Part shown: positions 19,474 to 27,463 of the stretch, in pieces
Layout of the letters: every line of letters starts with the position of its first letter
How positions within the stretch are numbered: position 1 is the first letter of the stretch
Assembly (NCBI RefSeq): GCF_013389665.1
Contig: NZ_CP058316.1
Span: forward strand, 372,001-436,000
DNA: 64,000 nucleotides
Source of the DNA: Microbacterium oleivorans
Lineage (GTDB): Bacteria > Actinomycetota > Actinomycetes > Actinomycetales > Microbacteriaceae
Reading direction: 5' to 3'
Program-made: the position numbers and the translations under genes
Notes under the pieces: model-generated
Told to the model about the DNA's origin: nothing
The model's input: only the letters and a program-made list of their open reading frames with translations
Database searches by the model: none

Positions 19474-20241
19474 TCAGACGACCGCGGTCATTCCGCCGTC
19501 GACGAAGATGTTCTGTCCGGACACGAAGCTCGACGCGTCGGAGCAGAGGAACAGCAGGGCGCCGTCGAGCTCGGCGAAGTCTCCCCAGCGCTGCGCCGGG
19601 GTCCGTTGGGTGAGCCACGCCGTGAACTCGGCGTCCTCGACGAGGGCCTTGTTCATCTCTGTGGCGAAGTACCCCGGCGACAGCGCGTTGACCTGGACGT
19701 TGTGGCGCGCCAGATCTGCGGCCATTCCCTTGGTCAGTTGCGCCACCGCGCCCTTGGTCGCCGAGTACGGCGCGATGGTCTGGCGCGCGAGTGCCGACTG
19801 CACGGAGGCGATGTTCACGATCTTGCCGGAGCCGCGCGAGGCCATGCCGGGTGCGACGAATCGAGCGACGTAGAAGACGCCGCTCAGGTTGGCGGCGACC
19901 AGGTCGTTCCAGTCGGTGACCGAGAACTGCGTGAACGGTGCGCGCCGCTGGATGCCGGCATTGTTGACGAGGATGTCCGGCACGCCGACCTCGTCGGTGA
20001 TGCGCGCGACGCCGGCCTCGACGGCGTCGGCGTCGGTGACGTCGAAGACCGCCGCGTGAGCGGGGCGTCCGCTCACCCGTTCGGCCTCGACCCGTGTCTC
20101 CTCGACAGCGGCCTCGTCCCGCCCGTGCACGACGACGCGAGCACCGGCGCGGGCGAGCGCGAGGGCGAGGGAGCGCCCCAGACCTCGCGACGATCCGGTG
20201 ACGAGGGCGATGCGGTCGGAGACATCGAACAGAGCGGACAT
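19474..20241 (-). CDS. SDR family oxidoreductase, probable gluconate 5-dehydrogenase
   Basis: A 255-residue classical short-chain dehydrogenase. The cofactor motif is ALVTGSSRGLGRSLA, with HGRDE after the second strand favouring NADP; NNAG, the catalytic Ser (NIASVQSALA) and the YSATKGAVAQLTKG Tyr/Lys pair are intact. The C-terminal block FVSGQNIFVDGGMTAV is typical of gluconate 5-dehydrogenases, which reduce 5-ketogluconate to gluconate. This matches the idnD-like gene 18 bases downstream and the GntP permease upstream. The ATG at 20241 is chosen because GGAGG lies five bases before it. Confidence 0.83.
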   Translation of the reverse strand: MSALFDVSDRIALVTGSSRGLGRSLALALARAGARVVVHGRDEAAVEETRVEAERVSGRPAHAAVFDVTDADAVEAGVARITDEVGVPDILVNNAGIQRRAPFTQFSVTDWNDLVAANLSGVFYVARFVAPGMASRGSGKIVNIASVQSALARQTIAPYSATKGAVAQLTKGMAADLARHNVQVNALSPGYFATEMNKALVEDAEFTAWLTQRTPAQRWGDFAELDGALLFLCSDASSFVSGQNIFVDGGMTAVV

Positions 20242-20287
20242 CCATCCTCCTGAGGGGGTGAGGGAGCGAGCGGACCATTCCGGGTGC

Positions 20288-20310
20288 GGAGGGCGACCGG
20301 GCCGCCCTCC
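20288..20310 (-). terminator. Hairpin in the gntP-SDR gap
   Basis: GGAGGGCG (20288-20295) and CGCCCTCC (20303-20310) form a perfect 8-bp stem with a 7-base loop between the permease stop and the SDR start. It may set relative expression of the two genes; no T-run follows. Confidence 0.45.
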
Positions 20311-20318
20311 CCACCGGA

Positions 20319-21707
20319 TCACAGCAGCGAGGCGAGCCCGAAGACGCCGAGGACGAGAACGAAGGCCACGACGGACTCGATCGCCTGCTGGACCGTCCAG
20401 GTCTTCAGCGTTGTCTTCACATCCATGCCCATCAGGCGACCCACCAGCCAGAAGCCGGAGTCGTTGACGTGGCCGGCGAAGACAGAGCCGGCCGCGGTGG
20501 CCAGCACGATCGCCGCGACCTGCAGCGGGTTGAAGTCGCCCGCGACCACCGCGGGGGCGGCAAGGCCCGCGGCCGTCACGAGGGCGACCGTGGCGGAACC
20601 CTGCGCGAGGCGGATGATCACGGCGATGACGTACGCCGCCACGATGATGGGCAGGCCGAGATCCGACAGCGTGTCGGCGAGGGCGTCGCCGATGCCGGAG
20701 GCCCGCAGCACGCCGCCGAACATGCCGCCGGCTCCGGTGATGAGGATGACCGAGGCGACCGGCCCGAGGGCCGAGTCGACGATCTTCTCCAGCGCGGTGC
20801 CCTTCTCGCCGCGGCGCGTGCCGAGCACGAAGATCGCGACGAGCACGGTGATGAGCAGCGCGACGAACGAGTTGCCCAGCAGGACGAGCACCTGGACCCA
20901 GAGGTCGTCCGTCGATACCGCGCCGGCGGAGGCGAGCGTCGTCAGCCCGGTGTTCATGAAGATGAGCAGCATCGGCAGGAGGAGCAGCAGCACGATGGTG
21001 CGGGGACGCGGCGGGTTCGAGGGCTGGTCGTGGTCGACCTCACCGAAGAGCGTCGGCACGGGCAGCGGGATGCGCGCGGCGATGAACTTTCCCCACAGGT
21101 AGCCCGATACGTACCAGACCGGGAACACGACGACGAGTCCGACCAGGAGCACGAGCCCCAAGTTGGCGCCGTACGCCTCGGTCGCGGTGACCGGACCCGG
21201 GTGCGGGGGGAGGAAGACGTGCATGACCGAGAACGCCGCGGCCGCGGGGATGCCGAACAGCAACACGTTCGCCTTCGAGACGCGGCGCGCGATGGCGAAG
21301 ATGATCGGGAGCATCATCACCAGCCCGGCATCGAAGAACATCGGGAAGCCGAGAATGAGCGAGGCGATGCCCAGGGCGAAGGGCGCCCGCTTCTCGCCGA
21401 AGACCTCGACGAACTTGTCGGCCAGCGCCTTCGCGCCGCCGGAGTGCTCGATGAGCCTGCCGAGCATGGCACCGAGGGCCACCAGCAGGGCGACTCCGGC
21501 GAGGGTTCCTCCGAAACCATCGGTCAGCGTCGCCGCGATCGCCGACACCGGCACCTGCGCGACGAACGCGGTGAGCAGCGAAACGATGATCAGCGTGAGG
21601 AAGGCATGCACCTTGCACACGATGATCAGGAACAGGATGAGGGCGATCGCTCCGGCTGCGATGAGCAGGAGCGGTCCGGCGCCCAGCGTCTGGGTCCAGT
21701 CTTCCAT
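20319..21707 (-). CDS. Gluconate:H+ symporter, GntP family
   Basis: A 462-residue inner-membrane permease with about 12-14 hydrophobic helices. GntP-family marks include GFGGTLAGVALLVALGAMLG, FFDAGLVMMLPIIF, VFLPPHPGPV and FAGHVNDSGFWLVGRLM near the C-terminus. The family takes up gluconate and related aldonates. It is the first gene of a leftward unit with the SDR and idnD-like genes and is divergent from a GntR regulator, with two operator-like repeats between them. GGAGAT precedes the ATG. Idonate or ketogluconate as the main substrate is also possible. Confidence 0.9.
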   Translation of the reverse strand: MEDWTQTLGAGPLLLIAAGAIALILFLIIVCKVHAFLTLIIVSLLTAFVAQVPVSAIAATLTDGFGGTLAGVALLVALGAMLGRLIEHSGGAKALADKFVEVFGEKRAPFALGIASLILGFPMFFDAGLVMMLPIIFAIARRVSKANVLLFGIPAAAAFSVMHVFLPPHPGPVTATEAYGANLGLVLLVGLVVVFPVWYVSGYLWGKFIAARIPLPVPTLFGEVDHDQPSNPPRPRTIVLLLLLPMLLIFMNTGLTTLASAGAVSTDDLWVQVLVLLGNSFVALLITVLVAIFVLGTRRGEKGTALEKIVDSALGPVASVILITGAGGMFGGVLRASGIGDALADTLSDLGLPIIVAAYVIAVIIRLAQGSATVALVTAAGLAAPAVVAGDFNPLQVAAIVLATAAGSVFAGHVNDSGFWLVGRLMGMDVKTTLKTWTVQQAIESVVAFVLVLGVFGLASLL

Positions 21708-21824
21708 CGGTATCTCCGTTGATGTCGGGAAGCGTTCGATCGGGGGGCGAGGCCCGCGTGATCGTCACGCGTTAGGATTCGAGCTGCCCGTCGCCACGGC
21801 GCCGGAGCAGAGCGATCCTCGCAC

Positions 21825-21861
21825 AATGATCGTATTATTCTCAACCACTGATCGTATTAAT
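21825..21861. promoter_or_regulatory. Tandem operator sites for the GntR regulator
   Basis: Two 15-bp imperfect palindromes, AATGATCGTATTATT (21825-21839) and ACTGATCGTATTAAT (21847-21861), lie 22 bp apart, two helical turns, in the gntP/gntR divergent gap. Both share TGATCGTATTA. They match the perfect palindrome at 24997-25011. TATTAT (21833-21838), a good -10 for the regulator gene, lies inside the first site. Confidence 0.7.
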
Positions 21862-21871
21862 CGGAGGCGCC

Positions 21872-22567
21872 ATGGCCCAGGCATCCCACGGCTCCGTGCT
21901 GGATGCGCTCGGCCTGCGGATCGCCTCCGGTGAGCTTGCCCCGGGCGCCGTCTGCACGCTGGCGGACCTCGAGGCCGAGTACGGCGTGTCGCGCACCGTG
22001 GTCCGCGAGGCCGTGCGCGTCCTCGAGGCGATGGGGATGCTCTCGTCGCGCCGACGTGTGGGACTCACGGTCACCCCGGTGCAGGAGTGGAGCGCGCTGG
22101 ACACCCGACTGATCGGGTGGCAGCTGGCCTCACCGCGCCGCGACCACCAGATCATCGTCGTCAACGAACTGCGTTCCGCCGTCGAGCCGATCGCCGCCCG
22201 ACTGGCCGCGCAACGCGGGAGCGATGTGCAGCGAGCGGAGCTTCTCCGGCTCGCTGCACGACTGGAGGAGCTCGGTCACAGTGGCCGGGGGGCCTCCCCC
22301 GACTACCTCGCGGTCGACATCCTGTTCCACGACCTCATCCTCGACATGAGCGGCAACCTCATGCTCGCCGCGAACAAATCGGCGATCGCCGCGGTGATCG
22401 CCGGCAGGTCCGACGTCGGCCTCACCCCCGCGGTCCCCTACGAGGAGGCGCTGCACAATCACGTGCAGACCGCGGCCGCGATCGCCCGCGGCGACGCCGA
22501 TGCGGCCGAGCACCACACGCGCCGCTACGTGGACGCCGTCCTCAGCGAGGTGCGGGCGCTGGTGTGA
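21872..22567 (+). CDS. GntR-family (FadR/FCD) transcriptional regulator
   Basis: A 231-residue regulator. The N-terminal winged helix (LADLEAEYGVSRTVVREAVR) is the GntR recognition region, and the C-terminal all-helical FCD domain carries metal/ligand-binding positions (VDILFHDLILDMSGN; HNHVQTAAAIARGD; EHHTRRYVDAV). FCD regulators commonly sense sugar acids. It sits between two leftward catabolic units and is divergent from the permease, with tandem operators just upstream, so it probably represses the gluconate/idonate genes and itself until an aldonate or 6-phosphogluconate binds. CGGAGG precedes the ATG. Its end overlaps the next convergent gene by 26 bases. Confidence 0.88.
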   Translation: MAQASHGSVLDALGLRIASGELAPGAVCTLADLEAEYGVSRTVVREAVRVLEAMGMLSSRRRVGLTVTPVQEWSALDTRLIGWQLASPRRDHQIIVVNELRSAVEPIAARLAAQRGSDVQRAELLRLAARLEELGHSGRGASPDYLAVDILFHDLILDMSGNLMLAANKSAIAAVIAGRSDVGLTPAVPYEEALHNHVQTAAAIARGDADAAEHHTRRYVDAVLSEVRALV

Positions 22568-23510
22568 CCTGTTCCGCGACGCTGTCGCCCCCGAGGACGG
22601 CCAGCAGCGCGTCGATGGACTGATCGGTCATCCGCTCCACGGCCGCCGTCGTGTGGCCGCCCGCATGTGGCGTCGCGACGACCCGGGGATGGCCGACCAG
22701 CGGAGACCGCGAGGGCGGCTCCGTCTCGTACACGTCGATAGCGACGCCGTGGAGTGCGCCGTCGTCGAGGGCACGGCGCGCGGCCGCTTCGTCGAGGAGG
22801 CCCCCGCGGGCGGTGTTGACCACGATCGCTCCAGGCGGGAGCAGCGCCAGTCGTCGGGTGTCGATGATGTGGCGCGTCTCGGGAAGCAGTGGCACGTGCA
22901 GCGTGACGAGGTCGCTCCGCCGGCACAGCTCGTCGATGTCGACGCGTTCGACGCCCGCATCCGAGAACGCCGCATCGGGGAGCATCGGGTCGTAGGCGAT
23001 CGGATGCATGCCCAGACCGCGGAGGCGCTCGGTGACGAGCCGGCCGATCGCGCCGAAACCGACGACGCCTGCGGTGCTGCCGGTGAGCTCCTTGCCGTGG
23101 CGCCGCGGCCACTGTCCCGAGCGCACGGCGGAGTCGAGCTGGGCGATGCCCCGCGCGGCGGCGAAGACGAGCCCGATGGTGAGCTCGGCCACCGCCAGCG
23201 AGTTCGCGCCGGGCGTCCGTGTCACCGTCACGTCGTGGGCGGCTGCCGCCGCCAGATCGACCCGATCGACTCCGACGCCGTAGCGGGCGAGGGCGCGGAG
23301 GCGCGGTGCGGCGTCGAACACCGCCTCGTCGTAGTCATCGAGCCCCGCGACGATGCCGTCGACATCGGCGACGAGCGGGATGAGCTCCGCCGACGTCAGC
23401 GGGCGGCCGTGGGGGTTGAGGACGACCTCGTCGGCGACCTCGCGAAGGCGACGGATGCCGGCGCCGTCGGGGTCGCTGCACAACGAGGTGGGCGTGACGA
23501 GGATCTTCAT
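22542..23510 (-). CDS. D-isomer 2-hydroxyacid dehydrogenase (phosphoglycerate dehydrogenase-like)
   Basis: A 322-residue NAD(P)-dependent dehydrogenase. The Rossmann motif is AGVVGFGAIGRLV; catalytic Arg (NTARGGLLDE), Glu (DVYETEPP) and His (TPHAGGHT) are all present. The family includes phosphoglycerate dehydrogenases and glyoxylate/2-ketogluconate reductases. Its length lacks the ACT domain of biosynthetic SerA, and its place beside an aldonate kinase suggests reduction of 2-ketogluconate to gluconate; this is an inference. It overlaps the kinase stop by four bases (ATGA), so it is coupled to it. Its 3' end overlaps the gntR-family gene by 26 bases tail to tail. Confidence 0.82.
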   Translation of the reverse strand: MKILVTPTSLCSDPDGAGIRRLREVADEVVLNPHGRPLTSAELIPLVADVDGIVAGLDDYDEAVFDAAPRLRALARYGVGVDRVDLAAAAAHDVTVTRTPGANSLAVAELTIGLVFAAARGIAQLDSAVRSGQWPRRHGKELTGSTAGVVGFGAIGRLVTERLRGLGMHPIAYDPMLPDAAFSDAGVERVDIDELCRRSDLVTLHVPLLPETRHIIDTRRLALLPPGAIVVNTARGGLLDEAAARRALDDGALHGVAIDVYETEPPSRSPLVGHPRVVATPHAGGHTTAAVERMTDQSIDALLAVLGGDSVAEQVTPAPAPR

Positions 23511-24949
23511 CGGGCGGCTCCTCCCGAACCGGGAACGGTCCGCGAATAGTGGTCCAGGTAGCGGGCGAAACCCTCGTCGTAGTGCGCGCGAAGCTCGGTG
23601 CGCGGCGTGATCGTCCTGATCTCGACGTCATCGAAGGCCGGGTGGCGGAGCGCCCCGCCGCTGGCGAGCATGCCCATGCGAACGGCGCCGACGATCGAGG
23701 TGTGCTGCTGCGGCGACACCTCCATCTCCGCACCGAAGACGTCGGCGGTCAGCTGCGTCCAGAACGGCGACGACAGCACTCCCCCCGACAGCACGATGCG
23801 GCGCGGGGTTCCCCCCAGCGCGGTCAGCTCCTTGTAGCAGTGGAACAGCGAGTAGACGATGCCCTCCAGCACCGACTGGTACATGTCCACCCGGGAATGC
23901 GCGGGAGCGAGGTCGAGGAATCCGCCCCGGCGCTGATCCTGCCAACCAGGGCTGCGCTCGCCGAAGAGGAAGGGCATGAACACCGGCAGATCCGAGCGCG
24001 CCGTCGACAGCGACGGCTCGATGTCGAGGTAGTCGGTCGCCGCACCGAAGAGACGCTCTCGCGCCCAGTCGACGCAGTTCCCGCATCCCGAGGTCGCAGC
24101 GCCGCTGAGGGCGCCCAACGGCGACCGGTACGACCACGTGCTCAAGGTCGGCGAGAACGCCGGATGACGCGAGGCGACCCGCAGAGCACCGCTGGTGCCC
24201 ATGGAGAAGGTCATCTCACCCGGCTCGGTCGCCAGGTCGCCGACCTGGTTCAGGCCCCCGTCGGGGCCGGGCGTGAGTACCGGGATGCCGGACCGCAGCC
24301 CCAGCAGAACGGCCGCCTCGGCCGAGAGCGGTGCGGTGGCGGTCGTTTCGTGCAGCTCCGGAAGCACGACCCCGTCGAGGTCGAACCGGCTGATGACGTC
24401 ATCGTCCCACGCCGCGGTCGAGGCGGACAGGAGACCGCTGCCCGAGGCGAGCGACGGGTTGGTCCAGATCTCACCGGTCATGCGCGCGAAGATGAGGCTC
24501 GCCTGGTCGAGCGCGACCAGGCCGTCGATGGCGAGCCCCTGGGCGCGCAGATGCTGCAGCTTGAACACCGGGTAGATGGCGTTGACCATGCAGCCGGTTC
24601 GCTCGTAGAACCACCACGTGAGGTCGTCGTCGGCCCGGAGCGCGGCGCTGAGATCCTGTGCTCCCGTATAGGGCCACTCCATGACCGGCGTCACGGCGGA
24701 CAGATCGGGACGACGCAGCGTGAGTCCGTGCCAGGTGCCGCTGAGCACGATCAGATCGACGTGCTCTCCGGCCGCCGCCTCGCGCCCGAGCGCCATCAGC
24801 TGCACGTACACCGCGTCGGCGTCGCGGACCGCGGCATCCGGACCGTCGATCTCGAAACGGCGGCTGCGGACCGCCATCGCGCCGGTGTCGGAATCGAAGA
24901 GCATCGTCTTCGCCGAGGTCGTGCTGGCTTCGAGCGCAAGGATCTTCAT
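23507..24949 (-). CDS. FGGY-family carbohydrate kinase, probable gluconokinase
   Basis: A 480-residue sugar kinase with the two-domain actin-like fold. The N-terminal ATPase strand ILALEASTTSAKTMLFD, the phosphate loop MTFSMGTSGALRV and the adenosine block RRIVLSGGVLSSPFW are visible. FGGY gluconokinases phosphorylate gluconate to 6-phosphogluconate, which is what the adjacent permease, dehydrogenases and Gnd would require. Xylulose- or glycerol-type specificity cannot be excluded from sequence alone. It leads a leftward unit with the 2-hydroxyacid dehydrogenase and is divergent from the KDPG aldolase, with a palindromic operator between. Confidence 0.84.
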   Translation of the reverse strand: MKILALEASTTSAKTMLFDSDTGAMAVRSRRFEIDGPDAAVRDADAVYVQLMALGREAAAGEHVDLIVLSGTWHGLTLRRPDLSAVTPVMEWPYTGAQDLSAALRADDDLTWWFYERTGCMVNAIYPVFKLQHLRAQGLAIDGLVALDQASLIFARMTGEIWTNPSLASGSGLLSASTAAWDDDVISRFDLDGVVLPELHETTATAPLSAEAAVLLGLRSGIPVLTPGPDGGLNQVGDLATEPGEMTFSMGTSGALRVASRHPAFSPTLSTWSYRSPLGALSGAATSGCGNCVDWARERLFGAATDYLDIEPSLSTARSDLPVFMPFLFGERSPGWQDQRRGGFLDLAPAHSRVDMYQSVLEGIVYSLFHCYKELTALGGTPRRIVLSGGVLSSPFWTQLTADVFGAEMEVSPQQHTSIVGAVRMGMLASGGALRHPAFDDVEIRTITPRTELRAHYDEGFARYLDHYSRTVPGSGGAAR

Positions 24950-24996
24950 GTCGGGCCCATCGTCGGGTGTCCGGCGGGCAGCCGCCTCGCCACCCC

Positions 24997-25011
24997 AATG
25001 ATATGATCATT
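24997..25011. promoter_or_regulatory. Perfect palindromic operator between kinase and KDPG aldolase genes
   Basis: AATGAT (24997-25002), ATG and ATCATT (25006-25011) form a perfect 15-bp palindrome of the same type as the two sites at 21825-21861. TATGAT (25002-25007) inside it could be the -10 of the aldolase gene, so a bound repressor would block RNA polymerase. Confidence 0.7.
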
Positions 25012-25043
25012 CGGCTGGAAAAGGACACCCCGAGGAGATTGCC

Positions 25044-25673
25044 GTGGCCGCCGTCGTCGACCTGCTCGCTCAGCACCGCATCGTTCCCGTGGTCGTCGTG
25101 GACTCCGCCGATCAGGGTCTGTTCGTAGCCGATGCTCTCGCCGCCGGCGGCCTCCCGGTCGCCGAGGTCACCTTCCGGACTCCAGCCGCTGCCGTCGCGA
25201 TCCGGGCGATCGCCGCGCGGGGGGACATGATCGTCGGGGCGGGCACCGTCGTCGACGCGAACCAGGTCGATGTCGCCGTCGACGCCGGTGCGCGCTTCCT
25301 CGTCTCCCCCGGGTTCCTGCCCTCGGTGGCCTCGCGTGCGGCGTCCCACGGCGTGCCGCTCATCGCCGGGGCGGTGACGGCGTCCGAGATCATGGCCGCT
25401 CGAGAGTCCGGCCTCCGCACGGTGAAGTTCTTCCCCGCCGAGACCTCCGGCGGGCTCGCCGCCCTCCGCGCACTGGCAGCCCCGTTCGGCGACGTCGCCT
25501 TCGTGCCCACCGGTGGGGTCAACGCCTCGAATCTCACCGAGTACCTCTCGCACCCCCAGGTCGTCGCCGTCGGCGGCTCCTGGATGCTGCCCGCCGCCGC
25601 CGTCGCCGACCGTGACGCCCGCACCGTCGCGCGGCTCACCTCCGACGCCGTCGCCCTGGCCGCAACGGCGTGA
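25044..25673 (+). CDS. eda: 2-dehydro-3-deoxy-phosphogluconate (KDPG/KHG) aldolase
   Basis: A 209-residue class I aldolase that splits 2-keto-3-deoxy-6-phosphogluconate into pyruvate and glyceraldehyde 3-phosphate. Key residues are visible: Glu in PVAEVTFRT, the GAGTV phosphate loop, the Schiff-base Lys in TVKFFPAE (about residue 133), and PTGGVN. GAGGAG lies seven bases before the GTG start. It shares its promoter region and operator with the divergent kinase. No 6-phosphogluconate dehydratase (edd) is in the window, so either it is encoded elsewhere or the aldolase serves another keto-acid. Confidence 0.93.
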   Translation: MAAVVDLLAQHRIVPVVVVDSADQGLFVADALAAGGLPVAEVTFRTPAAAVAIRAIAARGDMIVGAGTVVDANQVDVAVDAGARFLVSPGFLPSVASRAASHGVPLIAGAVTASEIMAARESGLRTVKFFPAETSGGLAALRALAAPFGDVAFVPTGGVNASNLTEYLSHPQVVAVGGSWMLPAAAVADRDARTVARLTSDAVALAATA

Positions 25674-25782
25674 TATGCCGCTCCGCGACGATGTGCGAGC
25701 GGATAGGGTGGCGAGGGATACGGGCCTCCTCTCGACCCGATCTCTGACCATCTCCCACCCGCACGCGAACCTGGAGCTACGC

Positions 25783-27375
25783 ATGGCGTCGACCCCCTCA
25801 CCGACAGGACCCTCGACCGATCAGGATCAGGCACCGCACGAAGCGGCCACCGTCCACGAGGGCGCACCGCGTCCCGAGGACGTCGACCGGCCGACGCCTT
25901 CGGCCGACGCCCCGGCGGGCTCGACGACGTCCGGTCTCGCCAACATCGGTGTCGTGGGCCTCGCGGTGATGGGATCGAACCTCGCCCGCAACCTCGCGAG
26001 CCGCGAAGGCAACTCGGTGGCCGTCTTCAACCGCTCGCGCTCGAAGACCGACGAGCTCGTCGAGGCGCACCCCGAGGCCGGGTTCACGGCCGCGTTCTCC
26101 TACGAAGAGTTCGCCGCGAGCCTGCAGAAGCCCCGGACGGCCATCATCATGGTCAAGGCCGGCCGCCCGACGGACGCGGTCATCGACGAGCTGATGCGGG
26201 TCTTCGAACCGGGCGACATCATCGTCGACGGCGGCAACTCCCTGTTCACCGACACGATCCGCCGCGAGAAGGCCGTCCGCGAGGCCGGCTACAACTTCGT
26301 CGGCATGGGAGTCTCGGGCGGCGAAGAGGGCGCGCTCCTCGGCCCCTCGCTCATGCCCGGCGGTCCCGACGAGTCGTGGGTCACCCTCGGCCCCATCCTC
26401 AAGTCCATCGCCGCCGTCGCCGAGGGCGAGCCCTGCGTCACGCACATCGGCCACGACGGCGCCGGGCACTTCGTGAAGATGGTGCACAACGGCATCGAGT
26501 ACGCCGACATGCAGCTGATCGCCGAGGCGTACGACCTGATCCGTCGGGGCACCGGCAAGACGCCCGCCGAGATCGCCGACATCTTCGCCGAGTGGAACCG
26601 CGGCGAGCTCGACTCCTACCTCATCGAGATCACCGCCGAGGTGCTCCGCCAGACGGATGCCGCGACCGGCAAGCCCCTCGTCGACGTGATCGTCGACCAG
26701 GCCGGTGCCAAGGGAACGGGCGCCTGGACGGTGCAGACCGCTCTCGACCTCGGCGTCCCCGTCTCGGGCATCGCCGAAGCGGTGTTCGCCCGCTCGCTCT
26801 CGAGCCATCGCGAGCAGCGCGACGTCTCGGGGTCGCTGCCCGGCCCCGCCGACGACGACTTCACGGTCGACGACGTCGACGCGTTCATCGAGCAGGTGCG
26901 CCTCGCGCTCTACGCATCCAAGATCGTCGCCTACTCGCAGGGCTTCGACGAGATCCGGGCCGGCGCTGCGCAGTACGGGTGGAACATCGACCTCGGCGCC
27001 GTGTCGAAGATCTGGCGCGGCGGCTGCATCATCCGCGCCCAGTTCCTCAACCGCATCGCCGACGCGTACGCCGCCGAGGCGGAGCTTCCCGTCCTCCTCA
27101 CGGCGCCGTACTTCGTCGAGGCTCTCGGCCGCGCTCAGGACGCCTGGCGTCACATCGTCCAGGTCGCCGCCGGCGCCGGCATCCCCGCCCCCGCGTTCAG
27201 CTCCTCGCTGTCGTACTACGACGGCCTGCGTGCCGAGCGCCTGCCAGCAGCCCTCATCCAGGGCCAGCGCGATTTCTTCGGCGCGCACACCTACAAGCGG
27301 ATCGACCAGGACGGCACCTTCCACACGCTGTGGTCGGGTGACCGGTCCGAGGTCGAAGCCGAGGACACGCACTGA
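25783..27375 (+). CDS. gnd: 6-phosphogluconate dehydrogenase (decarboxylating)
   Basis: A 530-residue enzyme of the oxidative pentose-phosphate pathway that converts 6-phosphogluconate to ribulose 5-phosphate, CO2 and NADPH. After an unusual acidic/proline-rich extension of about 45 residues comes the NADP motif IGVVGLAVMGSNLARNLA, then GVSGGEEGALLGPS, the catalytic HFVKMVHNGIEYADMQ, and the C-terminal GQRDFFGAHTYKR. Typical family length is about 470-485, so the N-terminal extension is extra; no start codon lies between it and the domain. GGAG lies eight bases before the ATG. It follows the aldolase by 109 bases and completes the fate of gluconate. Confidence 0.96.
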   Translation: MASTPSPTGPSTDQDQAPHEAATVHEGAPRPEDVDRPTPSADAPAGSTTSGLANIGVVGLAVMGSNLARNLASREGNSVAVFNRSRSKTDELVEAHPEAGFTAAFSYEEFAASLQKPRTAIIMVKAGRPTDAVIDELMRVFEPGDIIVDGGNSLFTDTIRREKAVREAGYNFVGMGVSGGEEGALLGPSLMPGGPDESWVTLGPILKSIAAVAEGEPCVTHIGHDGAGHFVKMVHNGIEYADMQLIAEAYDLIRRGTGKTPAEIADIFAEWNRGELDSYLIEITAEVLRQTDAATGKPLVDVIVDQAGAKGTGAWTVQTALDLGVPVSGIAEAVFARSLSSHREQRDVSGSLPGPADDDFTVDDVDAFIEQVRLALYASKIVAYSQGFDEIRAGAAQYGWNIDLGAVSKIWRGGCIIRAQFLNRIADAYAAEAELPVLLTAPYFVEALGRAQDAWRHIVQVAAGAGIPAPAFSSSLSYYDGLRAERLPAALIQGQRDFFGAHTYKRIDQDGTFHTLWSGDRSEVEAEDTH

Positions 27376-27394
27376 CACCCCGGCGGTGACGGCA

Positions 27395-27430
27395 CGAGGC
27401 CGCGACGAGCACCCGCTCGTCGCGGCCTCG
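27395..27430. terminator. Bidirectional terminator hairpin between gnd and corA
   Basis: A perfect 15-bp stem, CGAGGCCGCGACGAG (27395-27409) and its complement (27416-27430), encloses the 6-base loop CACCCG between the convergent stops. There is no T-run on either side. Confidence 0.8.
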
Positions 27431-27463
27431 TCCGGTGGGGCGGGCGGTCGCCGCGGCGGCGGA

